In this document: piece after piece, positions 1 through 10,580 of the stretch
Layout of the letters: each line of letters starts with the position of its first letter
Numbering within the stretch: position 1 is the stretch's first letter
Source: Madurella fahalii
Taxonomy: Eukaryota; Ascomycota; Sordariomycetes; Sordariales
Length of the DNA: 64,000 nucleotides
Reading direction: 5' to 3'
NCBI GenBank assembly: GCA_029876055.1
Contig: CM056880.1
Span: 744,001 to 808,000, forward strand
Made by a program: the position numbers and the translations under genes
The notes under the pieces: model-generated
Told to the model about the DNA's origin: nothing
Databases searched by the model: none
Seen by the model: only the letters and a program-made list of their open reading frames with translations

Positions 1-420
1 GTCAGGCTCGAACTGAGGAGCCGGCGCAGGTAGATCCTGCGAGCCCAGGTGGCCCAACTGACCGCTAGGATGGTGTAGCACCGGGGGGGCTGACGTTACT
101 CGCGACGATGACGAAGAAGGCGAGGATGCAGGCGCTCAAGAGGTTCACTGTTCGCTTGATACTCCGCCTGTCTTTGTTGGTCCGCTTCACAATTGATCGC
201 TGATGCGAGAATCCGCATCCCCTAATTAGGCTGCGTATCCGCCGGAACCGGAAAGGGGTATAAAGATAACAAAGGGCAGACTTAACGTCTTAAGCGAAAA
301 GAAAACAGGAAGTCAGCAGCTCAATCGGAACCTGTACTCAGCTTGGAAGCCTCTGTTTTTCCTCCACTGAGCCCGTAATTGATCACTCTGATTTACCGCA
401 CTTCCAATTACCCCAGCCGC
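1..420. other. Upstream flank of the first gene, no gene seen
   Basis: No convincing open frame or RNA gene is seen here. The last 100 bases are the likely promoter and 5' leader of the gene that starts at 421. The frame of that gene stays open back to a TTG at 379, but the first ATG is at 421. Confidence 0.5.
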
Positions 421-3400
421 ATGTTTGCGATGGAATCGGGCCGCTCCGTGACAATTGCCAGGTTTCGGCAACTCCATGCCAAGCTACCGACTGAGACGTT
501 TCGCGAGCCTACAGTAGGAGCCTACAGGGCAGGGAAAGCCAAGCCCAGCGACGTCTGGCTCGACAAGCACCCTGGCGGTTTTCTTCTTATCGACGACTTG
601 CACCCTTACAGGTCCCCGGACGTTAAGTGGAAGCAGCAACAACAGCATGAACAGACACGACGGCAACACCCCGGCAAATGCATTCTCATTGAGAGCATCG
701 ACACGGGCGAACGCATTGTGAACAAGCGCCTCAAGAGGTATGCGCCAGACTGGGACGAGTACTGGGTGTACGAATCCTTGGGAGGGAAAGCCCCGGACGT
801 TGTCCCGTACGCCGTTGAATACCAGACGCCGGTCCCTCCCGAGCTGCGCTTTGCACGACTCTCGGATCCTCGCGTCCAGATCCGACTTCCGGATGAACCC
901 TACTTCCCGGAGCTGTACGCGTATGGCCTTTTTGGTGACGAAGGGGCCTTTGACGTTTCCGGACAGCCAGGCACCTTTTCGCTCTACTTCAAGCGGTTCA
1001 ACGGTGGGACGCTGGGGAGCCTGATGCATATGTTCGCCAACCCCCAGATGGGCGCTCACATTCCTGAACCCTTCATCTGGCACGTCATGGAGCAGCTGTC
1101 CCGGGCTGTCATCTGGTTGCAGACTGGTCTCACCCGCCGGGATCTTGAAGCGGGTTTGATATATGCCGAGCTTGACTGGATGCCAATTGTGCATCGAAGC
1201 CTCGACGAAGAAGATGTGTTTTTGCACTTCCCCGAGGACCATGAGCGCCCTGACGCCCTAGACTGCTGTTTTCCGCGCATTGTTCTCGGACAGTTTGACC
1301 GGGCCAATATCGTCCATGACCCTCCTCAGTTTTGGTCAAAGGCAAAGAGGGCGACACGGGGACAGGCGCCTGCGGCCTGGGAGGATATGTATCTGCTGGG
1401 AAAGCTTCTTCGCCGGCTGGTCACGGTCCACGATTGCGCCGGAGAGAGTGGCAACGATCTCGATTACAACGTCGACGTCGTCGGAAATTTGTCGCGATAC
1501 CTATCGCAGAATCTTGTCTTACCAGAGGGGAGTGTGCCGAGTTATTCTGATCAACTCATAAAGTTGCTGCTGCACTTCGAGATCGACATGCTCCGGGACA
1601 AACCCGAATTGTCTTGGACAGACGAAGCCGTGAGAAGCGCGATACCTGATGTCAACTTCCTCATCAACGTCGTGTTGCCGACGGCAAAGAGAAGGGTGGA
1701 AGAATTTCGGGCGATGGGACTTAAGCGGCTCATCAGCGAGGAATCTGATGGGTATTTCGCGGACGTGTCCTGGGCTAGAAGTGATCCGGACTTCGAAACG
1801 ACACCATACTCTTCCGGTCATTTGGCGGAGAGACATACTCTGGACGATCTCAAATCAACGCTGAGGTGGCTATTCGGGCCATTCATCCCTGTCTGGTACA
1901 CTTATGAAGGTGTCGACGTGTCCAAGATTCCCGATGCGCTACGTGAAGTCTACCAGAGTCCGGTTGACAGCAATGAACTACAAGCCGAGCGGGCGCTGGA
2001 TTCGGATGAGGAGCAGAGAATGCTATGGATAAGGCAGTATCAGGATCAACTCCGGTTTGAAGAGGGAGTGGAAGAGGAAACTCCTAAGCAGGAGAAAGTC
2101 GAGCAGACCAGGAAGCATCAAGATGAACACAGAGCGAAGGAGAAACCGACCAGAGTCTGGTTCCCCGAGCAGTCCAAGAAGAAATCGCCAATGCACAAGC
2201 TTAGCGAAAGGAGCTTGAAGCTTCAACAAGAGGCTAAGACTGAGTACATCGGCCGGATCAACGTCCTTGAGCAGCTGGAGCCCGTTAAAAGCGACTCCGG
2301 ACTTGCCGAGAAAGACTTTGACTACGACTATTACGGCGACAAGCTATGCGGTTGTAGTAACTGCACTCGCTATCACTATATGTTAGAGGTACAGTTGAGG
2401 TCCCGAGCCAACAAGGCGAACAAAGCACACCATGACGAAGTCATCGCCAAAATGGCAGCGCAACCAAAATTCCAGGGAAAAGAACATCTCTTACCAGAGT
2501 TTGAGCCATATGCTGAGCCGGATATTGAGCTCCTCAACCCCTTCGATGTGAATGCCGGAGTCGAGGGGTGGATACACAACCCCTTTGACCCGAACTATAA
2601 GGAAGATTGGGAGCCTGACCGGTATTATCCATGGAAGAAGTGGGATTATGGGGCCAAGGAACAGTCCAAGCTGGCTCCCGCTGCCGAGGTAGATCAGGGC
2701 ATCGGACTACAGAGAGCGCCGGAACCGGAGCCAGCACCACAGCCCGAACCCGAACCTGAGCCGGAACCCGAGCCCGAACCGGAGCCAGAACCGGAGCCAG
2801 AACTGGAGCCAGAACCTGGGTCTAAACCGGAGCCGGAAACTGGGCCGGAACCCGAGCCAGAGCTTCAGCGGCCGGCCCCGCGTCGCTCAGCCCGAATTGC
2901 CGCGAGACAGGCCGTTCCAGCCCCAGAACCAGCCCCGGCCCGGAAACGCGGCAAAGCCAAAGCCACCGCCAAGCAGCCCTCCCCGGTGCTGGAGGAAGCA
3001 GAAGCCAAACCATCCGCTGCTCCAGCTCCGGCTCCCGCAAAGCGCGCCCGCCCCGCCAAAAAGACCACGAAGCAAGGTACAGGGAAAGGCAAACCGAAAG
3101 CCAGAGCCGCGCAAGACCAGGACCAAGCGCGGCCACCGGCACCGAACTACGCCGAAGCCGCCACGCAGACCGGCCCGTCCCTCACCCGGCGCGATCCGCT
3201 CCCCAGACCCAGGGGGCCGGACCGCGAGCCGACGAGAACGGCGACCGGGAACCAACCCGCGGGTGCGGCGGTGGAGCCGCAGGTGGTTGACGTTGTCGAT
3301 CCGGAGGTTGAGCGGCAGAAGCGGCGCGACGATTTGAGGCTGGCGCAGAGGAAGGAGACGTTGAAGCTTATCCAGTGGATGCTGAATAAGGATCTGGAGG

Positions 3401-3753
3401 AGGAGAGGAAGTTTAGGCTCCCTGAGGATGAGCCCTCGGGCGATGAACGGCGGAAGCTGGTGGAGATGGGAGGGTATGAGGAGGAGGGGAAAGAGGAGGA
3501 GGAGGAGGAGGAGGAGAAGGAGGAGGAGGAGGAGGAGGAGGGGGATGAAGGGGATGAGGAGGGGGATGATGATGAGGATGATGATGAGGATGATGATGAG
3601 GATGATGATGAGGATGATGATGAGGATGATGATGAGGAGGAGGCCGATGTGGGTAAGCGGGACGGCGCGTTGTGGGATGACGGGCTGGGAGGGCAAGAAG
3701 GGAATTGGCCGGCAGCAGAGTGGCCGATGGAGGAAAATGTAGGGTGGGATTAA
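421..3753 (+). CDS. Pseudokinase-like protein with Glu-Pro repeat and acidic tail
   Basis: Single-exon protein of 1110 aa from the first ATG. Residues about 60-370 have the layout of a diverged protein kinase: a possible VAIK-type Lys near 102 (IVNKRLK), a helix reading PEPFIWHVMEQL as in fungal kinase-like proteins, an HRD position read as HRS at 258-260, a DFG position read as QFD at 291-293, and a later helix with DMYLLGKLL. Both the catalytic Asp and the metal-binding Asp are lost, so a pseudokinase is the likely reading. A CxxC pair (CGCSNC) lies near 660. The second half is low complexity: a Glu-Pro repeat (about 765-815), an Ala/Pro/Lys-rich basic stretch, and a Glu then Asp-Asp-Asp-Glu tail. 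This suggests a nuclear or scaffolding protein. The family call is inferred from motifs only. Confidence 0.8.
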   Translation: MFAMESGRSVTIARFRQLHAKLPTETFREPTVGAYRAGKAKPSDVWLDKHPGGFLLIDDLHPYRSPDVKWKQQQQHEQTRRQHPGKCILIESIDTGERIVNKRLKRYAPDWDEYWVYESLGGKAPDVVPYAVEYQTPVPPELRFARLSDPRVQIRLPDEPYFPELYAYGLFGDEGAFDVSGQPGTFSLYFKRFNGGTLGSLMHMFANPQMGAHIPEPFIWHVMEQLSRAVIWLQTGLTRRDLEAGLIYAELDWMPIVHRSLDEEDVFLHFPEDHERPDALDCCFPRIVLGQFDRANIVHDPPQFWSKAKRATRGQAPAAWEDMYLLGKLLRRLVTVHDCAGESGNDLDYNVDVVGNLSRYLSQNLVLPEGSVPSYSDQLIKLLLHFEIDMLRDKPELSWTDEAVRSAIPDVNFLINVVLPTAKRRVEEFRAMGLKRLISEESDGYFADVSWARSDPDFETTPYSSGHLAERHTLDDLKSTLRWLFGPFIPVWYTYEGVDVSKIPDALREVYQSPVDSNELQAERALDSDEEQRMLWIRQYQDQLRFEEGVEEETPKQEKVEQTRKHQDEHRAKEKPTRVWFPEQSKKKSPMHKLSERSLKLQQEAKTEYIGRINVLEQLEPVKSDSGLAEKDFDYDYYGDKLCGCSNCTRYHYMLEVQLRSRANKANKAHHDEVIAKMAAQPKFQGKEHLLPEFEPYAEPDIELLNPFDVNAGVEGWIHNPFDPNYKEDWEPDRYYPWKKWDYGAKEQSKLAPAAEVDQGIGLQRAPEPEPAPQPEPEPEPEPEPEPEPEPEPELEPEPGSKPEPETGPEPEPELQRPAPRRSARIAARQAVPAPEPAPARKRGKAKATAKQPSPVLEEAEAKPSAAPAPAPAKRARPAKKTTKQGTGKGKPKARAAQDQDQARPPAPNYAEAATQTGPSLTRRDPLPRPRGPDREPTRTATGNQPAGAAVEPQVVDVVDPEVERQKRRDDLRLAQRKETLKLIQWMLNKDLEEERKFRLPEDEPSGDERRKLVEMGGYEEEGKEEEEEEEEKEEEEEEEGDEGDEEGDDDEDDDEDDDEDDDEDDDEDDDEEEADVGKRDGALWDDGLGGQEGNWPAAEWPMEENVGWD
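2719..2864 (+). repeat. Coding Glu-Pro dipeptide repeat
   Basis: A 6-bp-period repeat built on GARCCN codon pairs encodes about 25 consecutive Glu-Pro units inside the gene at 421-3753. Synonymous positions vary, which points to selection on the dipeptide and not to recent slippage alone. Confidence 0.8.
3475..3645 (+). repeat. Coding GAG and GATGATGATGAG microsatellites
   Basis: A GAG triplet run (poly-Glu) is followed by a 12-bp GATGATGATGAG array (Asp-Asp-Asp-Glu) near the 3' end of the gene at 421-3753. The second array is nearly perfect and is probably length-variable between strains. Confidence 0.85.
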
Positions 3754-4069
3754 GCCGGAGAGGTCAATGATTGGATATTATGGAAAAGGTAAGCACAGTG
3801 AGAAAGTGGATTTGGTTACCTTGCTGCTGACTGGAAACTGAGTCGTCAAGTCTGGGTTTTTCATCTTTGGCTGGTGTCGTCAGACGGGTATTACTTTCAT
3901 TTTACAATTGGTTGATACTTAGGACCTTGTTTTTTATCGGACCAGGAAATGCAAACTAAGGTATCTGACTTTTCATTGTAGTCTGTGTACTCACGTAGAG
4001 TGCCGATGGTAATTCTTGAAGTTGACGCCGCCCCCAGAGATCACATCCCCCTTTCCACCCGTGCAACCC
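3754..4069. other. Convergent 3' intergenic region
   Basis: Short AT-richer spacer between two convergent genes. It should hold both 3' UTRs and polyadenylation signals. No gene is seen. Confidence 0.5.
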
Positions 4070-5181
4070 TCACTCGTCCTTGATCTTGAGCACTGCTTTC
4101 CCAAAGTTCTTGCCTTGGCAAAGTTTCACGAAGCCCTCAGCCGCGTTGTCAATACCCTCGGTCACATCGAGCTTGGCTTTGATGCTCGCCTCAGCCAACC
4201 ACTGCTGCATCTTCGTCTGATGGTCCTGCTCATACTTGTCCCAGAAACCGTGATCATACACAATGAAGCCACGCATCGTCAGCCGCTTTCTGACAATGTT
4301 GTAGAGGGTGCGCACGCCATAACGCTGCTCCTCGGGGACATTGTAGTTTGCAGCCTGCACCTACTGTCAGTTATTTCGCCCTCCATAAATCAGGGGTCCC
4401 CCAGGCAACTCACCATCCCGCAAGCAACAATCCTCCCAAAATCGTTCATTGCACCTAGCGCATCCTCCAACTGCTCCGCCCCCACGTTGTCATAATAAAT
4501 GTCCAACCCATCGGGCGCCAACCTCTTGAGCACGTCCCTGGCCCTCTCCTTCTTGTAATTAAACCCGCCATCAAACCCCAGCTCCTTGACAATAAACTCC
4601 AGCTTCTCGTCGCTCCCCACGCTCCCAATCACCCTCAACCCCTCTCTCTTCGCAATCTGCCCCACTATCTGCCCAACCGCGCCCGCCGCGCTGCTAATAA
4701 AGATGGTCTCCCCCTTCTTTGGCTGTCCGATCTCGTACAGCGACGACCAGGCCGTCATACCCGGCATGCCCAGCGGGCCGAGGAACAAACCCAGATCCTT
4801 CAGCCCGTGGCGGTTGTGCACCTTGGAGCGGATCCGGCCCAGCTCGCCCTCCCGCAGCACGGCGTACTCCGCCAAGGGCAGGTTAGCGATGACGAGATCG
4901 CCGGGCTTGTACGCGTCGGTGTCGGACCCGAGCACGTGCGCCACCGTGTCGTTCGTGATGGGCGCCTCGAGCTCAAATGCGGGACTGAAGGACGTGATGT
5001 GCGAGGGACGCATCTTGCCGCGGAGGTACGGGTCGAAGGAGGCGAAGAGGATGGAGAGGGTCACGCCGCCAGGAGGCGGGGAGGAGATGTCGATCGGCCG
5101 GTCCTCGACTGCGAGGTGCTCCCCTGCGACCGGGATCCCGGTGGGGACCTTTTTGAAGATGAGAGTTTTGTTGGTGCTCAT
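4070..5181 (-). CDS. NAD(P)H-dependent MDR oxidoreductase, PTGR/LTB4DH type
   Basis: Two exons, 5181-4414 and 4360-4070, separated by a 53-nt intron (GTGAGT...ACAGTAG), give 352 aa. The protein is a medium-chain dehydrogenase/reductase of the zinc-independent prostaglandin-reductase / leukotriene B4 12-hydroxydehydrogenase type, which reduces the C=C bond of enals and enones with NADPH. The N-terminal GroES-like part contains DPYLRGKM and MPGMTAWSSL. The Rossmann dinucleotide-binding motif is AAGAVGQIVGQIAK, followed by LDIYYDNVG. The C-terminal segment has LTMRGFIVYDH and ends GKNFGKAVLKI, as in the family. The length is normal and there is no damage. It is probably a cytosolic detoxification enzyme; the exact substrate cannot be told. 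Confidence 0.92.
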
Positions 5182-6701
5182 TTTTTGGCGGTTGCGGTGT
5201 AAAATTGGCGAACGTTGAGAGGTTGAATTTTAGGGATGAGTTGATGTCACACCAAACATGAATCGGGGTTTTATGGTTGAATTCCTCTAATTAAGCCAGG
5301 ATGCCATTGACTCGAGAATCGTCCAGCTTTTGTACCCGGGACAGCCATGGCGCCGTTTTGGGTACCTGCGAGATGCTATTGGCTACCGGCATTTAGATTA
5401 GGATGGGGTTTTCTTGATGTTGCAATAACGCGGCAACCCGTGTCGTCGGTTGCGGAATTAAGGTTGGATTTCTAAGCCGCCAAGCATCGTCGACATGAGA
5501 GTGATTACCAACCTCAAAATCCGAAGCCCTTTCCGTTTCCTTGGCACGATCTGATTCTGTATTTCTCGGCCAGAACAACCTATCAGCGGCAAGAACACCG
5601 CATGATCTACGATGCAATGGATGCACTTTTACTGCCCGAAGTAGTAACATCTTTCGCCATCCGATGCTTCACTTCGCAGAAGAAGACTAAGGAACCTGTC
5701 TCGGGATAGGATGCGCCATGCGATCCGCATTGAAGATAATAATTTAAATTCTTGTACTGCTTACTAAGGGTATGGCATGGGGATAAGGCAGATCTGGAGC
5801 CGTAAGTAACCATTGCCAACATGTCAAAGTCAACTTGGTAATCCACCTAGCTAAAGTCGTTGGACACCACCGTCATCGAGTTTCGCTCATGTCATACTAG
5901 ACTGATACGCAACCAAACGTAGACTTGAACACAATGAATACTGGTTGGGGCAGCCCGCAATGTCAATGGGTCGGTGCGGGGAAGCTGGAACCATTTCTTT
6001 GTTCGTTAGCGAGCGTTGTGTAGGTCCGGAGGCTACCAAAAGTGTCGATCTCAACGCGAACTAGTGATTGATGGAACTTCTAGATTCAAGATTGAGCGAT
6101 CATGTCGTCGGCACAGTTAGGTTGCTCTGTTAATGTCCAATTATACGGTATTAGTGATGTAAGGTGATTACGTGTCGGTCTGATATAGAGCAATGAGAAC
6201 CTACTACTGCTTATTGTTGAGCTTGGCGTTGTCTACATTGCCTTGTATATCAGCCTGGTTGTATGAGACGAATCTGGGCATACGAAATTTCCCTTTACGT
6301 TTGCAGTCCTGAGCTGGGTAAGCTATGGCTGATTTGTTCTGAGCTTTCCCTAATTCTCCCCTCGATGGAAAGTAGGTGACGCGTAATCCAGTCCCGTGAC
6401 GGCGGCTGGCTTTAAACTACTTAGGGCTAAGGTGACAACTAATTATTGCATCATCGTCTTCGCAGAACATGTGCGCGAGCCCTGCATTCAGCTGCTTAAA
6501 AAAAATCCCACCCCCCATCTCTCCAAAGCTTTACTACTAGCCAAACCCAAAAAGAATCTCACTACAAGATCAACCAATTGAGCAGCATCCCTCTTCCATC
6601 CACATCACACCCACGTTATCACCACAACACCGCGTAACCAAATACCAGTTCCTCTGCCACCTCTGTGCTTCTTCTTCAAATAACTCGCGCGATTACCGAC
6701 A
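5182..6701. other. Intergenic region between divergent genes
   Basis: About 1.5 kb with no supported gene; the short open frames lack introns, codon bias or family motifs. It must contain the divergent promoters of the oxidoreductase (left) and the HNH_2 gene (right). The last 200 bases are rich in C and A, as in fungal 5' UTRs. Confidence 0.5.
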
Positions 6702-8071
6702 ATGTCGTCGTCGTCGTCCTCCGGCCCAAGCGGAAGCGGTCCGCCGCCCATTCCGAAGAGAACATCGAGCAAGCGAGCAAGAAGCGACCTTCAGAAGGAC
6801 TATAAGCGTCTCCAGCTCGACCTTGAGCTAGCCAAGAGGGAAGTACGGCCATCGACCAGTTTTGACGCTCGTTACTGGACATCCGCTGCCGCCGCATGTG
6901 GGGCATCGGTCGAGTGTCTCCATGCCGAGGCTAAACTTGCTGTCCAAGACTGGGTGGACAACGGAGAAGGACCTGCTGCATCATGGTGGGCGACCAATGA
7001 AGCGCGCCGTATCATCGAGCAGATAAAAGCAGCCACTTTGGAAAAGTCCCTCTACACAAAGCAAGCCGAGAGGGTCAGCCAAGGCGGTCCCATCAGACGC
7101 GCATTTCAGGCCATGTTCACAACAAGCCAACTTGGCATCTGCGCAGATAAGGTTGGGATGGGCGCACGCCAGAGATCGGAACAAGCAAAATTCAAAGATG
7201 ATCTTATACAATTTTACGGCGCTGCAACAACAAAACCGAACAAACCAAAGGTCATCATCTCCGTCCACGATACCGCTACCGGCTACGAATTCCTCAAGCC
7301 ACATGTCACTGCCGCACATTTGTTTCCCCACAACCTTGGTCCTGATGTCTTGGTTTCGCTATTTGGCGAGGATGTTGAAGGTGAGCTGATGACGGTATGT
7401 ATCTTTGTTGGAGAGCCCCGAGATGATACAGAGCATTGATTTGTTTCCTCCAGGCACGAAATGGTCTGCTGCTTCAACCCGATGTAGAGTCGGCTCTTGA
7501 TGATGGTGCTATCGCCATTGTCCCCGACCTACCCGATGATCCCACGACCGAACAAGTAGCAGACTGGGAGAGAAAGGAGCCCAAGAATTATCGATGGCGC
7601 ATCATAGATGAAGATGCGGAATCGCTCGAGACGGTTATTGCCCTCGAGAGCCAAGGTGCACCCAAGAACATGACCGTTCGGGACCTGGACGGCCTGAAGC
7701 TATCCTTCAAGAATGACAACCGTCCGAGAGCAAGATACCTGTACTTCCTCTTCGTCGTTGCGCAGCTCAAAATGGCATGGAGACATGAGTACCGGAAAGA
7801 TCCCGCCAAAAAGCTGAAACCCCAGCTAGGAAAGGGATTCTGGGCGACGCGAGGAAGATATCTCAACCGGGGGCTTCTCCTTGCTCTAGCCGAGGAAATC
7901 GGCCATGACACATCATTCCCAGAGAACATACCGCCTCTGCCCGGAACCGACCACGACACCCAACCCCAAAGAGACGAGGATGGTGACGGGGAGGCTGGAC
8001 TCATTGCAATAGCAAAGATCATCGCAGCTCAGAGACGAGGCGACGAAGAGGAGGACGAGGAAGAGGAGTAA
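6702..8071 (+). CDS. HNH_2-domain (HNH nuclease-like) protein
   Basis: Two exons, 6702-7394 and 7454-8071, with a 59-nt intron (GTATGT...CTCCAG) give 436 aa. Removing the intron joins the two halves of an HNH_2 signature: AAHLFPH at 204-210, then RNGLLLQ at 233-239 and GAIAIVPD. His206 and Asn234 are the likely first and second H/N positions. A third catalytic His is not obvious in the stretch where active members carry one, so nuclease activity is uncertain. Residues 1-25 are Ser-rich and basic, 25-50 are predicted coiled coil, and the tail is Glu/Asp-rich. The family is widespread and lineage-expanded in ascomycetes, with no settled function. Confidence 0.85.
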
Positions 8072-10580
8072 CGGGGGTTGGGGGGGAACAGGTCTACGAG
8101 CATTGTGTTTGTGTGTTTGTCTGTATAGATAGATCAAGTTATTCAATGGAATGTATGCGTATGGGGCTTATAAGACGTAATCTATCCCGAGCCTGCCCGT
8201 GCCTGCGATAGCACTATCGGCCGCGACTAATCCCTCCCCAACCTCGGCACGCGAAGGAGTGAGACAAAAGAATCACCATCCCGGGCTTTCCCAGAGCTCG
8301 GACATGACGGTCAGGATACACAAGCATCGCCCGCCAAGCCGATACACGTCAATAAACACAGCACTTCTGGGGAGTTGTGGACTTGGCAAATTTCCAAGTC
8401 CAGGAGGCGGCCCCCAAGACCACAGGGAGCAGCAGAAAAGCAAGGAGCTGGGAGCGAAAATTCTTTGGCAAATTTCAGAAGGCCTGTCCTGGCTCCTTGC
8501 CAAGAAGAGCATCTTGTCCCGGCCCAGAAAAATCCGAGGGATTTTGTAAACAGCGTGAGTGCATTACGTTGTGGAGAAGATGAAAGAGTTGTGAAAGACA
8601 GTCCGTCTTTGTGGCATTGGGCCACGTGCCGGCCTTTGCATCGCGGTTATTTTCGGTTTTGTCGCACTCCATCGATTCTCAGAAAGCCAAGCATCCGGTG
8701 GCCAGATTAATCATCTCTCTTGCGTAGCACGACAGCCAACACAGGCCTTATCTTCGTGATCATGACCGTGACCGTCTGGTCTTCTCAGCACAACAAGACG
8801 GAGGGCGATTCTGCGTTTTGGAGAGTCAACTGGATTGGTGGATTGTTATGGCCGTGTGCCGATTTGTTGCTGCACGAGGCGAACATCAGCCCCTCCGACC
8901 AATGCGCCTACGCGAGGGCTTTTGCAGTGTCTCTTCGCGGCCCGCCTGAGTCAACGGACCCTTGAACTCGCCATGGAGAGTACAGTAGGCTGCAACTGGC
9001 TTGGCTAAGTGGACTGCAACTAGCTTACCTGAGTGGACAGAGGTTGGCTTGACGAGAGACGCAACACCAAAGACAAGATCCCGTGAGAATTACAACTGCG
9101 GTAAATGGCACACCGAACGGTTTCGGAATCTCTCAAGTCCACCGGAAGCCAAGGAGCTGGGGGAGGGCACACGGCCGGGCGGGTGAAGGCAAAATTCGTA
9201 TGGAAAAGTCCAATTCAAAGCGGGACGTCCCCCTTAGAAATCGGTAAATCCCATATAATTAAAACGCGACCTAGGACAAGAGCCGCAGGAGCACGCCGTC
9301 CCGCATTTTGGAACTTCAGGGATATTTGGATGGGAAAACTGGTAGAGTGAATGCACTCGTAATGAATGAACAATGAATGCTTGTTGGAGGCAAATTGTAT
9401 CGAATTGTCAGACAAGCAACACCATCACACAGTTGCGATCGCATCAGCCCACTGCCCAGGCACCCTGCTACTGTACACTGATCCAGAAAGAAAGCAACCC
9501 CCTGCGATATAGAAGCAACAACAACAAAGACAAGAATTGCTGCGAACGCACTCTGCCAGCGGGCGCGTTGGGCTTAGCGTCGGCCGGAGACGCCGCTTTC
9601 GTCAAAGGTACCATTCCTCCACATTCCATCCTCCTCCAACTTGCGGGCCGGTCCTGACTGCGGCGCTAACCCCGCATTACCCCCAGTTCTTGGCTTCACA
9701 AGGGACCGAGGTTGGTATGGGTGTCCCAGTCTTAATTTGGCATCTGATTGTGATTGATCTCCCGAGCACGTATCGTCCGCATCAGGAGGCAGTGGTCTGG
9801 GGAAGCCGTAGAAACTAGGCGGCGAGGCGCACGAGGATGACGCGGTGATCTCCCGTTGTGTGCACCGGGACGACGAAGCTGTAGAGTCGAATCTAGACTG
9901 CTCAGTTTACTGCTACACTACGATGTGAAAACGTAACTTGCAATCTCCACACTGTTCCTGAAGATCGAGCCCAGCTTGGGGCGTTGCAGCACGTGGGTCG
10001 ATCGATTTCACCAGGTTCTTGGCTTCGGACAGTTGGCTTGAGGGCATCGGAAATCGGCCTACAGGGACTGGGGAGGGTAACAACGCATCAGAGGGAGGGT
10101 GGGTTCCTGGGCTAAGCGAAGAATGTCTGCCAGGGTTAATGCAGTTGAGGTTGCAGCGCGAGAAGAGGTTCGCTGTCCCGGTTCAGTTAGGACCGCATTC
10201 CTGTCGCTCAATGGTTACCCCATGGAGAAGTGCTCATATCACGGCCTGCGTTACTAGGGTAGAAGCAGCACTTCATCGAGCTGTCTTATTGGACCCCAGG
10301 AGTGAGAAGGACGCCGTCGTAATCTTACTCCCCCCTATCTCACCAACACTCCACCACAAGGAAATGTTGTATTCCGAGTAGACGATCTGCATCCGTGAAA
10401 GACCAGCATGTGGAGGCCGCCATACCGGATCTGTTCCTCACTTCTCTGCTGGGTCCCACAGGCTGGGAACAAGACGCGGCATATTAAAGCTGCCTGTCTG
10501 CCCAGAGTGGGAGCCAGAAGGGTTTGCTCCCGTAGCCGTCCGCATTGTTCTTCGCCTGCGACTGCTGTCACTCGTTTGCA
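8072..10580. other. Long intergenic region, no gene seen
   Basis: About 2.5 kb. Several open frames of 60-120 codons exist on both strands, but none has a recognisable domain, a consistent splice structure or typical codon use. The right end is the promoter and leader of the CFEM gene. A decayed gene cannot be excluded. Confidence 0.4.

Noticed and set aside
2887..3696. 269-codon reverse-strand open frame with poly-Leu/Ile
   Set aside because: Product of reading the GAG/GAT microsatellite backwards; the apparent membrane segments are low-complexity artefacts.
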